Assembly (NCBI RefSeq): GCF_014647255.1
Contig: NZ_BMOV01000002.1
Coordinates: forward strand, 248,001-312,000
Reading direction: 5' to 3'
DNA length: 64,000 nucleotides
Source: Iodidimonas muriae
Lineage (GTDB): Bacteria; Pseudomonadota; Alphaproteobacteria; Sphingomonadales; Rhodothalassiaceae
Notes under the pieces: model-generated
What the model was told of the DNA's origin: nothing
Databases searched by the model: none
The model's input: only the letters and a program-made list of their open reading frames with translations
Part shown: positions 33,932-42,008 of the stretch, one piece after another
Layout of the letters: each line of letters begins with the position of its first letter
How positions within the stretch are numbered: position 1 is the stretch's first letter
Position numbers and translations under genes: made by a program

Positions 33932-34467
33932 GTGATGATGTGATTTTTGTGCGCGCCCCCGCCCATAAACCGCGCGGTGTGTTGCGCTATCGGGATATGG
34001 ACTTTCCCTGCGCCCTTGGCTTGGCGGGGATTGTGGCGGCGTCCAAAGCGCAGGAAGGCGATCGGGCAACGCCTGCGGGCCGCTATCGGCTGGAGAGCGG
34101 GTTTTACCGTGCGGACCGGATGGCCCGGCCCCGCTGTGCCCTTGATCTTCATCCCATAAACGAGGCGATGGGCTGGTGCGATGCGCCCCATAGTCCGCAG
34201 TATAATCAGCTGGTGACGCGGCCCTTTTTTGAAAGCCATGAACGGCTGATGCGCGATGATAACCGATATGATTTATTGGTGGTGATCGGCTTTAACCGTT
34301 TGCCGGTGGTGCCGGGCCGGGGCAGTGCGATTTTTCTGCACATGACCGACGACCAGCTATCCCACACCATGGGATGCGTGGCGTTGCGCCCCGATGATCT
34401 GCTGGCTTTGGCGGCCAGACTGACCGCCGCATCGGTGATTGATATTGGTGTTGATAACGGTCGATGA
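33928..34467 (+). CDS. YkuD-fold L,D-transpeptidase-family protein (cytoplasmic form)
   Basis: A 179-residue protein of the L,D-transpeptidase catalytic-domain family. Its likely active site is HTMGCVALRPDDL with H146 and C150, the H-x3-C arrangement of the fold. It lacks any signal peptide or membrane helix, unlike typical peptidoglycan cross-linking enzymes, and belongs to the short group often left uncharacterised. The ATGA overlap with ribA shows co-translation, but a riboflavin-related role is not implied. It converges on the YggS-type gene. Confidence 0.8.
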   Translation: MSDDVIFVRAPAHKPRGVLRYRDMDFPCALGLAGIVAASKAQEGDRATPAGRYRLESGFYRADRMARPRCALDLHPINEAMGWCDAPHSPQYNQLVTRPFFESHERLMRDDNRYDLLVVIGFNRLPVVPGRGSAIFLHMTDDQLSHTMGCVALRPDDLLALAARLTAASVIDIGVDNGR

Positions 34468-34478
34468 GCCGGGATGTA

Positions 34479-35165
34479 TCAGGCGGGGCGTGTGCCGAAA
34501 ATGGCGGTGCCTACCCGCACATAAGTCGCCCCCATGACGGCGGCAATCTCATAATCGGCGCTCATACCCATAGACAATTTGGCCAGCCCGTGGCGGCGTG
34601 CCAATTTGTTGAGCAAGGCAAAGTGCAGGGCGGGGTCGTCATCGGCGGGGGGAATACACATCAATCCGGCGATATCGAGGGCCAGTTCATCGCGGCAATA
34701 GGCCAGAAGGTCCGCCAGATCATCAAGTGCGACGCCGCCTTTTTGTGGTTCGTTGCCGGTATTTACCTGAAGGAAAAAGGCCGGATGCCGATCCAGCTTG
34801 TCCATGGCATCTTTCAGTTTGCGCGCCAGTTTCGGGCGATCGACGGTTTGGATGACATCGAACAAGGCCACCGCTTCTTCGGCTTTGTTGCTTTGCAATT
34901 GGCCGATCAGATGCAGTTCGGTTTTGGGAAATTCCGTTTTCAGGGCCGGCCATTTTTCTTGGGCTTCTTGAACCCGGTTTTCCCCGAACACATGGTGGCC
35001 AGCCTCCAGCAAGGGGCGGATCTGGTTGGCATGAAACCGTTTGGAAACGGCAATCACCTGCGGGCGCGGCGTTTCAAGGCCATGCTCTATCATGGCGGCA
35101 TCGATGCTTTTGGAAATATGGGCAAGATTGCCAGCCAGTGCCTCGGGGCGATAGGGTTCGGTCAT
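34479..35165 (-). CDS. YggS-family pyridoxal-phosphate homeostasis protein
   Basis: A 228-residue single-domain PLP-binding protein (PLPHP/YggS/PipY) that keeps the balance of B6 vitamers and amino acids. It has the PLP lysine in VIAVSKRFHANQI (K42), HLIGQLQSNKA and the closing LSMGMSADYEIAAVMGATYVRVGTAIFG. The length is normal for the family. It converges on the L,D-transpeptidase-type gene and is divergent from the ThiE-like gene by about 35 bp. Confidence 0.95.
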   Translation of the reverse strand: MTEPYRPEALAGNLAHISKSIDAAMIEHGLETPRPQVIAVSKRFHANQIRPLLEAGHHVFGENRVQEAQEKWPALKTEFPKTELHLIGQLQSNKAEEAVALFDVIQTVDRPKLARKLKDAMDKLDRHPAFFLQVNTGNEPQKGGVALDDLADLLAYCRDELALDIAGLMCIPPADDDPALHFALLNKLARRHGLAKLSMGMSADYEIAAVMGATYVRVGTAIFGTRPA

Positions 35166-35200
35166 CTGTTGCGGTCCTGTTTGTCTGTATGGAGTCTCAG

Positions 35201-35821
35201 GTGAAACACATCCGGCCTTTGGTCAAGAGGGCGCCACCGTGCTTTTTTCTCGCCGATCGGGGCGCGGGGCGTGATCCCTTGGCCATTTTACCGCATTTGC
35301 GTCGGGGCAGTGGCGTGGTTTTGCGAGATTATGATGCCGGGGACCGGGCGGCATTTGCCCAAAAGATGGCCCATATGACCCGCATGCACGGTCTGTTTTT
35401 GTTGGTGGCAGGGGATGCGGCCCTGGCCCAAAAAACAGGGGCGCAAGGGCTGCATCTGCCGCAATGGCAATTGTTGCGGATGGGGCGTACACAGGTTGGA
35501 CGTTTGCGGGCGATCTGCGGGCCGGGTGCAATTCTGACCGCTGCGGCGCATGATCGCACCGCTTTACGGCATGCGGCCTATCTGGGGGTGGATGCGGCCT
35601 TTATCTCGCCGGTGTTTTCCACATCCAGCCATCCGCAGGCTGTGTCCCTTGGCCCGCACCGGCTGGCCCGTCTCATGGAGGCAACGAATATTCCGGTTTA
35701 TGCTTTGGGCGGGCTCAATAGCCAGACCATGCGCCGATTGCCGCCCGGTCTTGCAGGATGTGCGGCGATCTCAGGCTTTGCTGATCCGCTGTCCCGTAGG
35801 GCGTTTCTTGGCAATTTTTAG
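35201..35821 (+). CDS. Thiamine-phosphate-synthase-like protein (ThiE/TenI family)
   Basis: A 206-residue TIM-barrel protein of the ThiE/TenI family, joining thiazole and pyrimidine phosphates in thiamine synthesis or acting as a TenI-type relative. Family segments are present in divergent form: ADRGAGRDP, GAQGLHLPQWQL in place of G-H-x-GQ-x-D, LGVDAAFISPVFSTSSHPQA and VYALGGLN. The loss of the usual pyrimidine-binding GQ-D residues makes true synthase activity uncertain. The GTG at 35201 has GGAG six bases upstream; an ATG at 35189 is the alternative. Its stop overlaps that of the convergent porin-like gene. Confidence 0.75.
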   Translation: MKHIRPLVKRAPPCFFLADRGAGRDPLAILPHLRRGSGVVLRDYDAGDRAAFAQKMAHMTRMHGLFLLVAGDAALAQKTGAQGLHLPQWQLLRMGRTQVGRLRAICGPGAILTAAAHDRTALRHAAYLGVDAAFISPVFSTSSHPQAVSLGPHRLARLMEATNIPVYALGGLNSQTMRRLPPGLAGCAAISGFADPLSRRAFLGNF

Positions 35822-36726
35822 AAATTGAGGCGGGTGCCCAGATAAAGCAGGCCAGAGCGGTCCGCCGAGTCGGGGTCCAGACTGAAGCGATTGCCATAAT
35901 CGAACAGCCGCACTCCGCCAGACACGCGCAGCCGCTCTGAAACCGCATAAGCGGCCCCCAATTCCAGCTTGTGGAACTGGTTGTCCAGCCCGACAAGGCC
36001 GTTTTGTGTGTCAGTGCGGTTATATTCGCCAACGGAAATCTGGGTGGAAAAGGCCGACCATTCATAGCCAAAGCCAACATCGAAGCCTTCGATATCATCC
36101 AAAAGCCCGCCGGTTTCGCGGGTCATGGTGGCGCCCACCACAAAGCCCAGATAACCGACAGACAGCCCCACATTTACCGATTGGCGATCATAGGGGCTCA
36201 GCTGGTCATAAGACGTGAATGCCGAGGAGGTCGGGGATTGTTCCACCAAAAATTCCGACCGAAGGGCCAGATTGACACGATCCTGCACATCGCTGGTTTT
36301 TTGCGGTGCAAAGCTCAGGGTCATTTCTGATGTGGCATAACGGGGTGTGAAGCTGCTGAGGATTCGCGCCTGTCCGCCGGCATCAATGCCGCGATCAAGG
36401 CCACCAAGAGCGCTGATTCGCGGTGTGAAATTGGTGATGGGCCGCGAGACAGGGATCGTTGGCATATCGGCATCATCGTCTTCATCACGCAGATATAAAA
36501 AGCCGGGTTCTTCGCTGGCTTGTTCACTGCGGAAGGCGAAATCGATCTTCAGCCGGGCCGCGCGTTCTTCTTCGGCATTCAAATACGCGCTTTGATCGGT
36601 AAACAGGTCAAGGGATTGCAAAAATCCGCTGGATTTGAAACGAGGGGCATCGGCTGCGTTCACAGGGGCTGTGAATGCAAGACAAAGGGCCGTTGCCGCC
36701 AATCCTTTCAAAAACGTTTTCTGCAC
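35818..36726 (-). CDS. Outer-membrane beta-barrel protein of unknown function
   Basis: A 302-residue exported protein. It begins with a signal peptide (MQKTFLKGLAATALCLAF to VNAAD), then strands with alternating hydrophobic residues, and ends in a terminal phenylalanine (LLYLGTRLNF), the signature of a barrel recognised by the Bam complex. It resembles alphaproteobacterial porin-like proteins; DFAFRSEQASEEPGFLYL and GFEYEWSAFSTQISVGEY-type strands are in line with that. Substrate and size of pore are unknown. It is a single leftward gene whose stop overlaps that of the ThiE-like gene. Confidence 0.72.
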   Translation of the reverse strand: MQKTFLKGLAATALCLAFTAPVNAADAPRFKSSGFLQSLDLFTDQSAYLNAEEERAARLKIDFAFRSEQASEEPGFLYLRDEDDDADMPTIPVSRPITNFTPRISALGGLDRGIDAGGQARILSSFTPRYATSEMTLSFAPQKTSDVQDRVNLALRSEFLVEQSPTSSAFTSYDQLSPYDRQSVNVGLSVGYLGFVVGATMTRETGGLLDDIEGFDVGFGYEWSAFSTQISVGEYNRTDTQNGLVGLDNQFHKLELGAAYAVSERLRVSGGVRLFDYGNRFSLDPDSADRSGLLYLGTRLNF

Positions 36727-37077
36727 GGGTCTGTTGCTCTTGGGCTGTTATTGTCTACGCTGTTGGTTACGAATGGAAGGGATGCCCGGAAAATTGATGG
36801 TCTGAGATCCCCCCTTGAATGCACATACACATAGTAAGTACCCGATCAGATTACCATTCCCTTATCAAGGAATCCAGTCGGCTTGCGCATTTCCTTTCAA
36901 CCTGTTGCCTATCTGCACTTGGGCCAAGAGGAAAGCGTCGGGAAGGGGGATATCCGCCATAATCTGGACGGTTCTTCATGTCTCGCCTCTGGTCAAGCGC
37001 CGATAAGCTGGGTATATAGCCGAGTTCGGTGGTCTTCCGGCGATGATGGCCGGAGCAATAGAGCGAAAAGGATCTTC
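36727..37077. other. Divergent 351-bp gap without a gene
   Basis: The gap between the outer-membrane protein gene and the DUF3576 gene holds no frame with coding character or ribosome site. It contains a likely promoter for the rightward operon (36990-37018) and presumably one for the leftward gene that I cannot place. Confidence 0.6.
36990..37018 (+). promoter_or_regulatory. Likely promoter of the DUF3576-leuS operon
   Basis: TGGTCA at 36990-36995 and TATATA at 37013-37018 are 17 bp apart, close to the sigma-70 consensus, about 60 bp before the DUF3576 start. Confidence 0.4.
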
Positions 37078-37509
37078 ATGACATTCACACGTCTTGTGGC
37101 GGTAATTGGCCTTGTCGTTTCGGCGCTTAGCCTATCTGCTTGCGGGTCCGGCGATAAGGATCGCGTGCGTATCGAACCCACGGAATCGGGGGTGAACGGT
37201 TATTTATGGCGCGCTTCTCTGGATACGCTGTCCTTCATGCCGATGATTGATGTGGACGCTCGTGCCGGAGCCTTGATCAGTGATTGGTATGTGCATCCCG
37301 ATACCCCGGATGAGCGGATGAAGGTGTCGGTGTTTATTTTGGGCAGCCAATTGCGCGCCGATACGCTGAAAGTGACCGTGGTCCGTCAACTTCGCAATTC
37401 TACGGGGATTTGGACCAACCAGCCTTTGCGGGCAGGAACGGAACTGAAGATAGAAGATGCCATTCTGGCGCGTGCCCGGCAGCTTCGTATCGATTCACTG
37501 GATCAGTGA
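37078..37509 (+). CDS. DUF3576 lipoprotein
   Basis: A 143-residue lipoprotein of the DUF3576 family. The signal sequence ends in the lipobox LSAC with C22, and the mature part has VNGYLWRASLDTLSFMP and DWYVHPDTPDERMKVSVFILG, both conserved in the family. The start is supported by AAGGA five bases upstream. DUF3576 followed by leuS, lptE and holA is a repeated alphaproteobacterial order, and the function of the lipoprotein is unknown, perhaps in the envelope given lptE nearby. Confidence 0.92.
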   Translation: MTFTRLVAVIGLVVSALSLSACGSGDKDRVRIEPTESGVNGYLWRASLDTLSFMPMIDVDARAGALISDWYVHPDTPDERMKVSVFILGSQLRADTLKVTVVRQLRNSTGIWTNQPLRAGTELKIEDAILARARQLRIDSLDQ

Positions 37510-37633
37510 CCCTTCAACCAAAGATCCCTTAGGCAGACCGAGCCGTTGCCCGCCCTTGTTCGAGGTCGGGCCGATGCAAAGGATGAGAGATCAGGCTGGC
37601 CGCCAGAGTCGCCATTAGGTCCATCTCTAAGCC

Positions 37634-37668
37634 AGTCTTCAGGCCAAGTCTTCAGGTTAGTATTCAGG
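37634..37668 (+). repeat. Three direct repeats AGTCTTCAGG before leuS
   Basis: AGTCTTCAGG at 37634-37643 and 37647-37656, and AGTATTCAGG at 37659-37668, are spaced 13 and 12 bp. The last copy supplies the CAGGA ribosome-binding site of leuS. Confidence 0.7.
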
Positions 37669-37675
37669 AACCATC

Positions 37676-40237
37676 ATGTCGCGTTACAATCCCCGGGCAA
37701 CCGAAATGAAATGGCAGCGTCAATGGGACGAGGCCAGCATTTTCCGTGCAGAAAATACGAGCACAAAGCCGAAATATTATGTGCTTGAGATGTTCCCCTA
37801 TCCTTCGGGGCGCATCCATATGGGGCATGTGCGCAATTATACCATCGGTGATGTGCTGACCCGCTTTTACATGGCGCGCGGTTTCAATGTGCTGCACCCC
37901 ATGGGCTGGGACGCCTTCGGCATGCCGGCGGAAAATGCCGCCATGGAAAAAGGCACGCATCCCGCCGACTGGACCTATGACAATATCGCTGCCATGCGCA
38001 CCCAGCTAAAGCAGGTGGGGCTGGCCATTGACTGGTCGCGCGAGATTGCCACATGCGACCCTGACTATTATGGCCATGAACAGGCGCTGTTCCTTGATTT
38101 TCTGGAAGCGGGCCTTGTTTACCGCCGGGAATCCTGGGTGAATTGGGACCCGGTGGACAATACGGTTCTGGCCAATGAGCAAGTGATCGACGGCTGTGGC
38201 TGGCGTTCCGGTGCGCCGGTGGAACGGCGGAAATTGTCGCAATGGTTTTTGAAGATCACCGAATTTGCCGATGATTTGCTCGATGGTTTGAAATTGCTGG
38301 AACGCTGGCCGGAAAAAGTGCGGCTGATGCAGGAAAACTGGATCGGGCGCTCCGAAGGCTTGCGCTTTACCTTCCTCATTACCGGCCGTGATGAGGGGAT
38401 CGAGGTCTATACCACCCGCCCCGATACGATTTTCGGGGCCAGCTTCTGTGCCATTGCCGCCGACCATCCTTTGGCGGCCCGTTTGGCAACAGACAATGCC
38501 GAACTGACCGCGTTCATCGCGGAGTGCCGCCGCATGGGCACCTCGCAAGAGGCGCTGGAAAAGGCGGAGAAAAAAGGCTTCAATACCGGTCTTACGGTTC
38601 GTCATCCTTTTGATGACACACTGGAATTGCCGGTCTATGTGGCCAATTTCGTTTTGATGGATTACGGCACCGGGGCGGTGTTTGGCTGTCCGGCCCATGA
38701 TCAGAGGGATCTGGATTTCGCGCGCAAATATAATCTGCGGGTGCAGCCTGTTGTGGTGCCGCAAGATGTGCCGGTGGCGGATTTTTCCGTTGAAGAGGAA
38801 GCCTATGTGGGGCCGGGCCGTTTGGCACATTCGGATTTTCTCGATGGCTTGAGCGTGGAAGAGGCCAAAACCCGGGTGATCGACCGGGCCGAGGCCGAGG
38901 GCTGGGGAAAACGCTCCGTCACCTTCCGCCTGCGCGATTGGGGTGTTTCCCGCCAGCGCTATTGGGGAACACCGATCCCCATCGTTCATTGTGAGTCCTG
39001 TGGCACGGTGCCGGTCCCGCGTGAGCACTTGCCGCTGACATTGCCCGAGGATATTTCCTTCGATAAGCCGGGCAATCCTTTGGATCATCATCCAGACTGG
39101 AAGCACACATCCTGCCCGTCATGCAAAAAACCGGCGCTGCGTGAAACCGATACGCTGGATACCTTTGTGGACAGCAGCTGGTATTTCATTCGCTTTACCG
39201 CCCCCGATAGCAGCCAGCCCATCGATATGGATGCGGCCAATTATTGGTTGCCGGTGGATCAATATACCGGCGGGGTGGAGCACGCGATCCTGCATCTTCT
39301 TTATGCGCGTTTTTTCACGCGGGCTTTGCAGCATTGCGGGCATGTGTCCTTGAAAGAGCCGTTCGACGGGCTGTTCACCCAAGGCATGGTCAATCACATG
39401 ACCTACCGCGATGAAGACGGCAAATGGGTCTTTCCAAGCCTTGTGCGTGAACGGGACAACGGGGCCCTGATGCGATCGGATACCGGCGCTGCGGTGGAAG
39501 CGGGCCGTGTCGAGAAAATGAGCAAATCCAAGCGCAATGTGGTCGATCCCGATGATATCATCGATCAATATGGGGCCGATACGGCCCGCTGGTTTGTGCT
39601 GTCCGACAGTCCGCCGGAACGGGATCTGGTGTGGACGGAAACCGGCATTGAAGGGGCATGGCGCTTTACGCAGCGCTTGTGGCGGCTGGTTTCGGGCGCG
39701 CAGGGGTCGCTGGTGGCACCGGGGACCGCGATTGCCGATCCCGTGTCTGAAGACAGCCTTGCCCTGCGCCGGGTGGTGCACAAGGCCATTGCCGGGGTTA
39801 CCGCAGATATCGAAGGCTTGCATTTGAACCGGGCGGTTGCGCGGCTTTATGAGCTGGCCAATGCCATTGGCGGATGCGATGTGCCCCAAATCAATCCGGC
39901 AGTATACCGCGAGGCATTGGAAAGTCTGGTGCGGCTGGTGTCACCGATGATGCCGCATCTGGCGGAAGAGCTGTGGCAGAGCTTGGGCCATAAAACCCTG
40001 CTTGCCGGTGCGGATTGGCCGCAGGCCGATGCCGCAATGCTTGTGGATGATACGGTAACCATGGGCGTGCAGGTGGGCGGTAAATTGCGCGATACCATTG
40101 TTGTGGCAAAAGATGCCCCGCGTGAGGATGTGGAAGCGGTGGCCCTTGCATCGGATAAGGTGATGCGGGCCATTGATGGCAAAACCGTGCGTAAAGTGGT
40201 GGTTGTTCCCAACCGTATCGTCAATATCGTGGTATAA
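37676..40237 (+). CDS. leuS: Leucyl-tRNA synthetase
   Basis: Class I synthetase that charges tRNA-Leu. The 853-residue protein has the HIGH-type motif HMGH at residues 48-51, the large editing domain inserted in the middle ([20 protein letters not shown]), and the KMSKS motif near residue 614, followed by the anticodon-binding helical domain. The length fits the bacterial family. It is preceded by a 166-bp gap with three direct repeats and followed three bases later by lptE. Confidence 0.98.
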   Translation: MSRYNPRATEMKWQRQWDEASIFRAENTSTKPKYYVLEMFPYPSGRIHMGHVRNYTIGDVLTRFYMARGFNVLHPMGWDAFGMPAENAAMEKGTHPADWTYDNIAAMRTQLKQVGLAIDWSREIATCDPDYYGHEQALFLDFLEAGLVYRRESWVNWDPVDNTVLANEQVIDGCGWRSGAPVERRKLSQWFLKITEFADDLLDGLKLLERWPEKVRLMQENWIGRSEGLRFTFLITGRDEGIEVYTTRPDTIFGASFCAIAADHPLAARLATDNAELTAFIAECRRMGTSQEALEKAEKKGFNTGLTVRHPFDDTLELPVYVANFVLMDYGTGAVFGCPAHDQRDLDFARKYNLRVQPVVVPQDVPVADFSVEEEAYVGPGRLAHSDFLDGLSVEEAKTRVIDRAEAEGWGKRSVTFRLRDWGVSRQRYWGTPIPIVHCESCGTVPVPREHLPLTLPEDISFDKPGNPLDHHPDWKHTSCPSCKKPALRETDTLDTFVDSSWYFIRFTAPDSSQPIDMDAANYWLPVDQYTGGVEHAILHLLYARFFTRALQHCGHVSLKEPFDGLFTQGMVNHMTYRDEDGKWVFPSLVRERDNGALMRSDTGAAVEAGRVEKMSKSKRNVVDPDDIIDQYGADTARWFVLSDSPPERDLVWTETGIEGAWRFTQRLWRLVSGAQGSLVAPGTAIADPVSEDSLALRRVVHKAIAGVTADIEGLHLNRAVARLYELANAIGGCDVPQINPAVYREALESLVRLVSPMMPHLAEELWQSLGHKTLLAGADWPQADAAMLVDDTVTMGVQVGGKLRDTIVVAKDAPREDVEAVALASDKVMRAIDGKTVRKVVVVPNRIVNIVV

Positions 40238-40240
40238 ATC

Positions 40241-40792
40241 ATGCACTGTCCCCCGCTTTTGACCCGTTCTTGTGCCCGGATCACGCTGCTATTGGCCTTT
40301 TTGTTGGCTGGCTGCGGGTTTCAGCCGATTTATGGCACAAATGGACCGGCAGCCGGAACCGGTGCGGGGGCCGCGTTCGAGGATTTGACCGAGGCTTTTG
40401 CCAGCATCGAAGTGGCCCCCATGCGTGATCGGGTGGGGCAAAATTTGCGCAATAATCTGGTCAGCTCCCTAACGCCGCGCGGGGAAGCGGGCACCCCGCG
40501 CTACAGCCTGCAAATGGAATTGAAAGAGCGCTTTGAAGGTTATGCCTTTCGCGAAGACCGGGCGATCACCCGCCAGCGGTTGCAATTGGATGCCCATATG
40601 GTGCTGGTGGATCTGGAAAGCGGCGAGATTGCGCTGTCCGATGACCTCAGCGCGTGGATGGCCTATGATGTGGTGCAATCGGATTTCGCCAATCTATCGG
40701 CGGAGCGCGATGCCCGCGATCGGGCGGCGGCGCAGATTGTCGATAAAGTGGTGGCGCGTTTGGCCCGTTATTTCAGGCGTGATGCACCTTAG
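40241..40792 (+). CDS. lptE: LPS-assembly lipoprotein LptE
   Basis: LptE plugs the LptD barrel that inserts lipopolysaccharide in the outer membrane. The 183-residue lipoprotein has the signal sequence ending LLAGC with C25, then GFQPIYG, the usual start of the mature protein, and the central strand region VGQNLRNNLVSSL and RYSLQMELKERFEGYAFREDRAITR-type sequence. It sits between leuS and holA, as is common in proteobacteria. Confidence 0.92.
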   Translation: MHCPPLLTRSCARITLLLAFLLAGCGFQPIYGTNGPAAGTGAGAAFEDLTEAFASIEVAPMRDRVGQNLRNNLVSSLTPRGEAGTPRYSLQMELKERFEGYAFREDRAITRQRLQLDAHMVLVDLESGEIALSDDLSAWMAYDVVQSDFANLSAERDARDRAAAQIVDKVVARLARYFRRDAP

Positions 40793-40803
40793 GGAACGGC
40801 GCA

Positions 40804-41832
40804 ATGGTCAAGGCCAATAGGGGACAAAGTCTTGAGGCGACCCGGGCACTTCCCGCACATTATCGGGCTGTTTTGTTATATGGCCCCGATGAAGGGCTGA
40901 TCCGTGAACGCACAGAAGCCATTGGCAAGCAGGTGGTGGCCGATCTCACCGATCCGTTCCGGGTGGTGCGTCTGGGGGGCGATCAGTTAAAGGCCACACC
41001 ATCCTTGTTGGCCGATGAACTGGCGGCCTTTTCCATGACGGGGGGGCGCAGGCTGGTGCGGCTGGACGGGGCCAGCGACAGCATGGCTCCGTCGATTGCG
41101 GAGGCTCTGACCGCCGGTGGCGATAGCCTTTTATTGGTGACGGCGGATGGGTTGGGCGCCGGATCGAAGCTGCGAAAGATGTTCGAGGCCGAAAAGCATC
41201 TCTTGGCCATCGCCTGTTATGCCGATGAGGGCCGCGACCTTCTGGATCTTGTGCACCGCACCTTGGAAGAGGCCAATATAAGACCGGCGCCTGATGCGGT
41301 GACATGGCTTGCCAGCCATTTGGGCAGCGACCGTATGATCACCCGAAACGAGCTGGACAAGCTGATCTTGTATAAAGGGGCTGATGAAGATCGCACGCTC
41401 GGCCTTGCGGATGTGCGGGCCTGTGTTGGCGATGGGGCGGCCATGACCCTGTCGCAGATTGCTGAAGCGGTCACCGGCGGCGAGGTTGGTCGTCTCGATC
41501 GCCTGATCGAGAAGGCTTATATCACCGGAGAAAACCCCATCGCCATTTTACGCGTGTTGCAAAGCCGCCTGACGCGTTTGCATCTGGTGCGCGGCCATAT
41601 GGCGCAAGGGCTGGATGCAGCGCAGGCGACATCCAAATTGGCTCCACCGGTGTTTTTCAAGGAACGTGACGGGTTTTTGCGCGATGTCCGGCGTTGGCCT
41701 GAAAATCGTTTGAAAGCGGCTTTGGATCTGGCTTTGGAAACCGAGCTCATGTGTAAAAGCACGGGACAACCGGCGCAAACCCTGACGGCGCGGTTGTGCC
41801 TGCGATTGGCGGCTTCGGTGCAAGGTCGATAA
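40804..41832 (+). CDS. holA: DNA polymerase III subunit delta
   Basis: HolA opens the sliding clamp as part of the clamp loader. The 342-residue protein has the N-terminal AVLLYGPDEGLIRERTEAI, the middle VTWLASHLGSDRMITRNELDKLILY, and the C-terminal helical collar domain. The typical LYGPDxxL motif and length match the family; the N-terminal domain is of the degenerate AAA+ type. It ends the DUF3576-leuS-lptE-holA group; a weak hairpin (AACCC/GGGTT) follows without a T-run. Confidence 0.93.
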   Translation: MVKANRGQSLEATRALPAHYRAVLLYGPDEGLIRERTEAIGKQVVADLTDPFRVVRLGGDQLKATPSLLADELAAFSMTGGRRLVRLDGASDSMAPSIAEALTAGGDSLLLVTADGLGAGSKLRKMFEAEKHLLAIACYADEGRDLLDLVHRTLEEANIRPAPDAVTWLASHLGSDRMITRNELDKLILYKGADEDRTLGLADVRACVGDGAAMTLSQIAEAVTGGEVGRLDRLIEKAYITGENPIAILRVLQSRLTRLHLVRGHMAQGLDAAQATSKLAPPVFFKERDGFLRDVRRWPENRLKAALDLALETELMCKSTGQPAQTLTARLCLRLAASVQGR

Positions 41833-42008
41833 CCCCTTTGGGTTGTTATTATAAGAAACTTTCTAATTTTATTGATCATAAGATGTGGGCTATGTGCGGC
41901 AAGACCACAGATTGGCGCGCTTTTTCTTGCACAGCCTTCACGCGGACGCCATGATCCCCGCTAAGCACGAAATAAGTGCAGATTGCAAAAGCGCTGGGGA
42001 AAATTGCT

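Noticed and set aside
35199-35214. A further parS-like sequence, AGTCTCAGGTGAAACA
   Set aside because: Only 13 of 16 bases match and the central CG is lost, so the palindrome is broken; it overlaps the ThiE-like start region.
37510-37675. Leucine-rich leader peptide for attenuation of leuS
   Set aside because: No short frame with a run of leucine codons and no alternative terminator hairpin could be found.
41833-41860. Terminator after holA
   Set aside because: The hairpin has only five pairs (AACCC/GGGTT) and lacks a T-run, so I do not call it.
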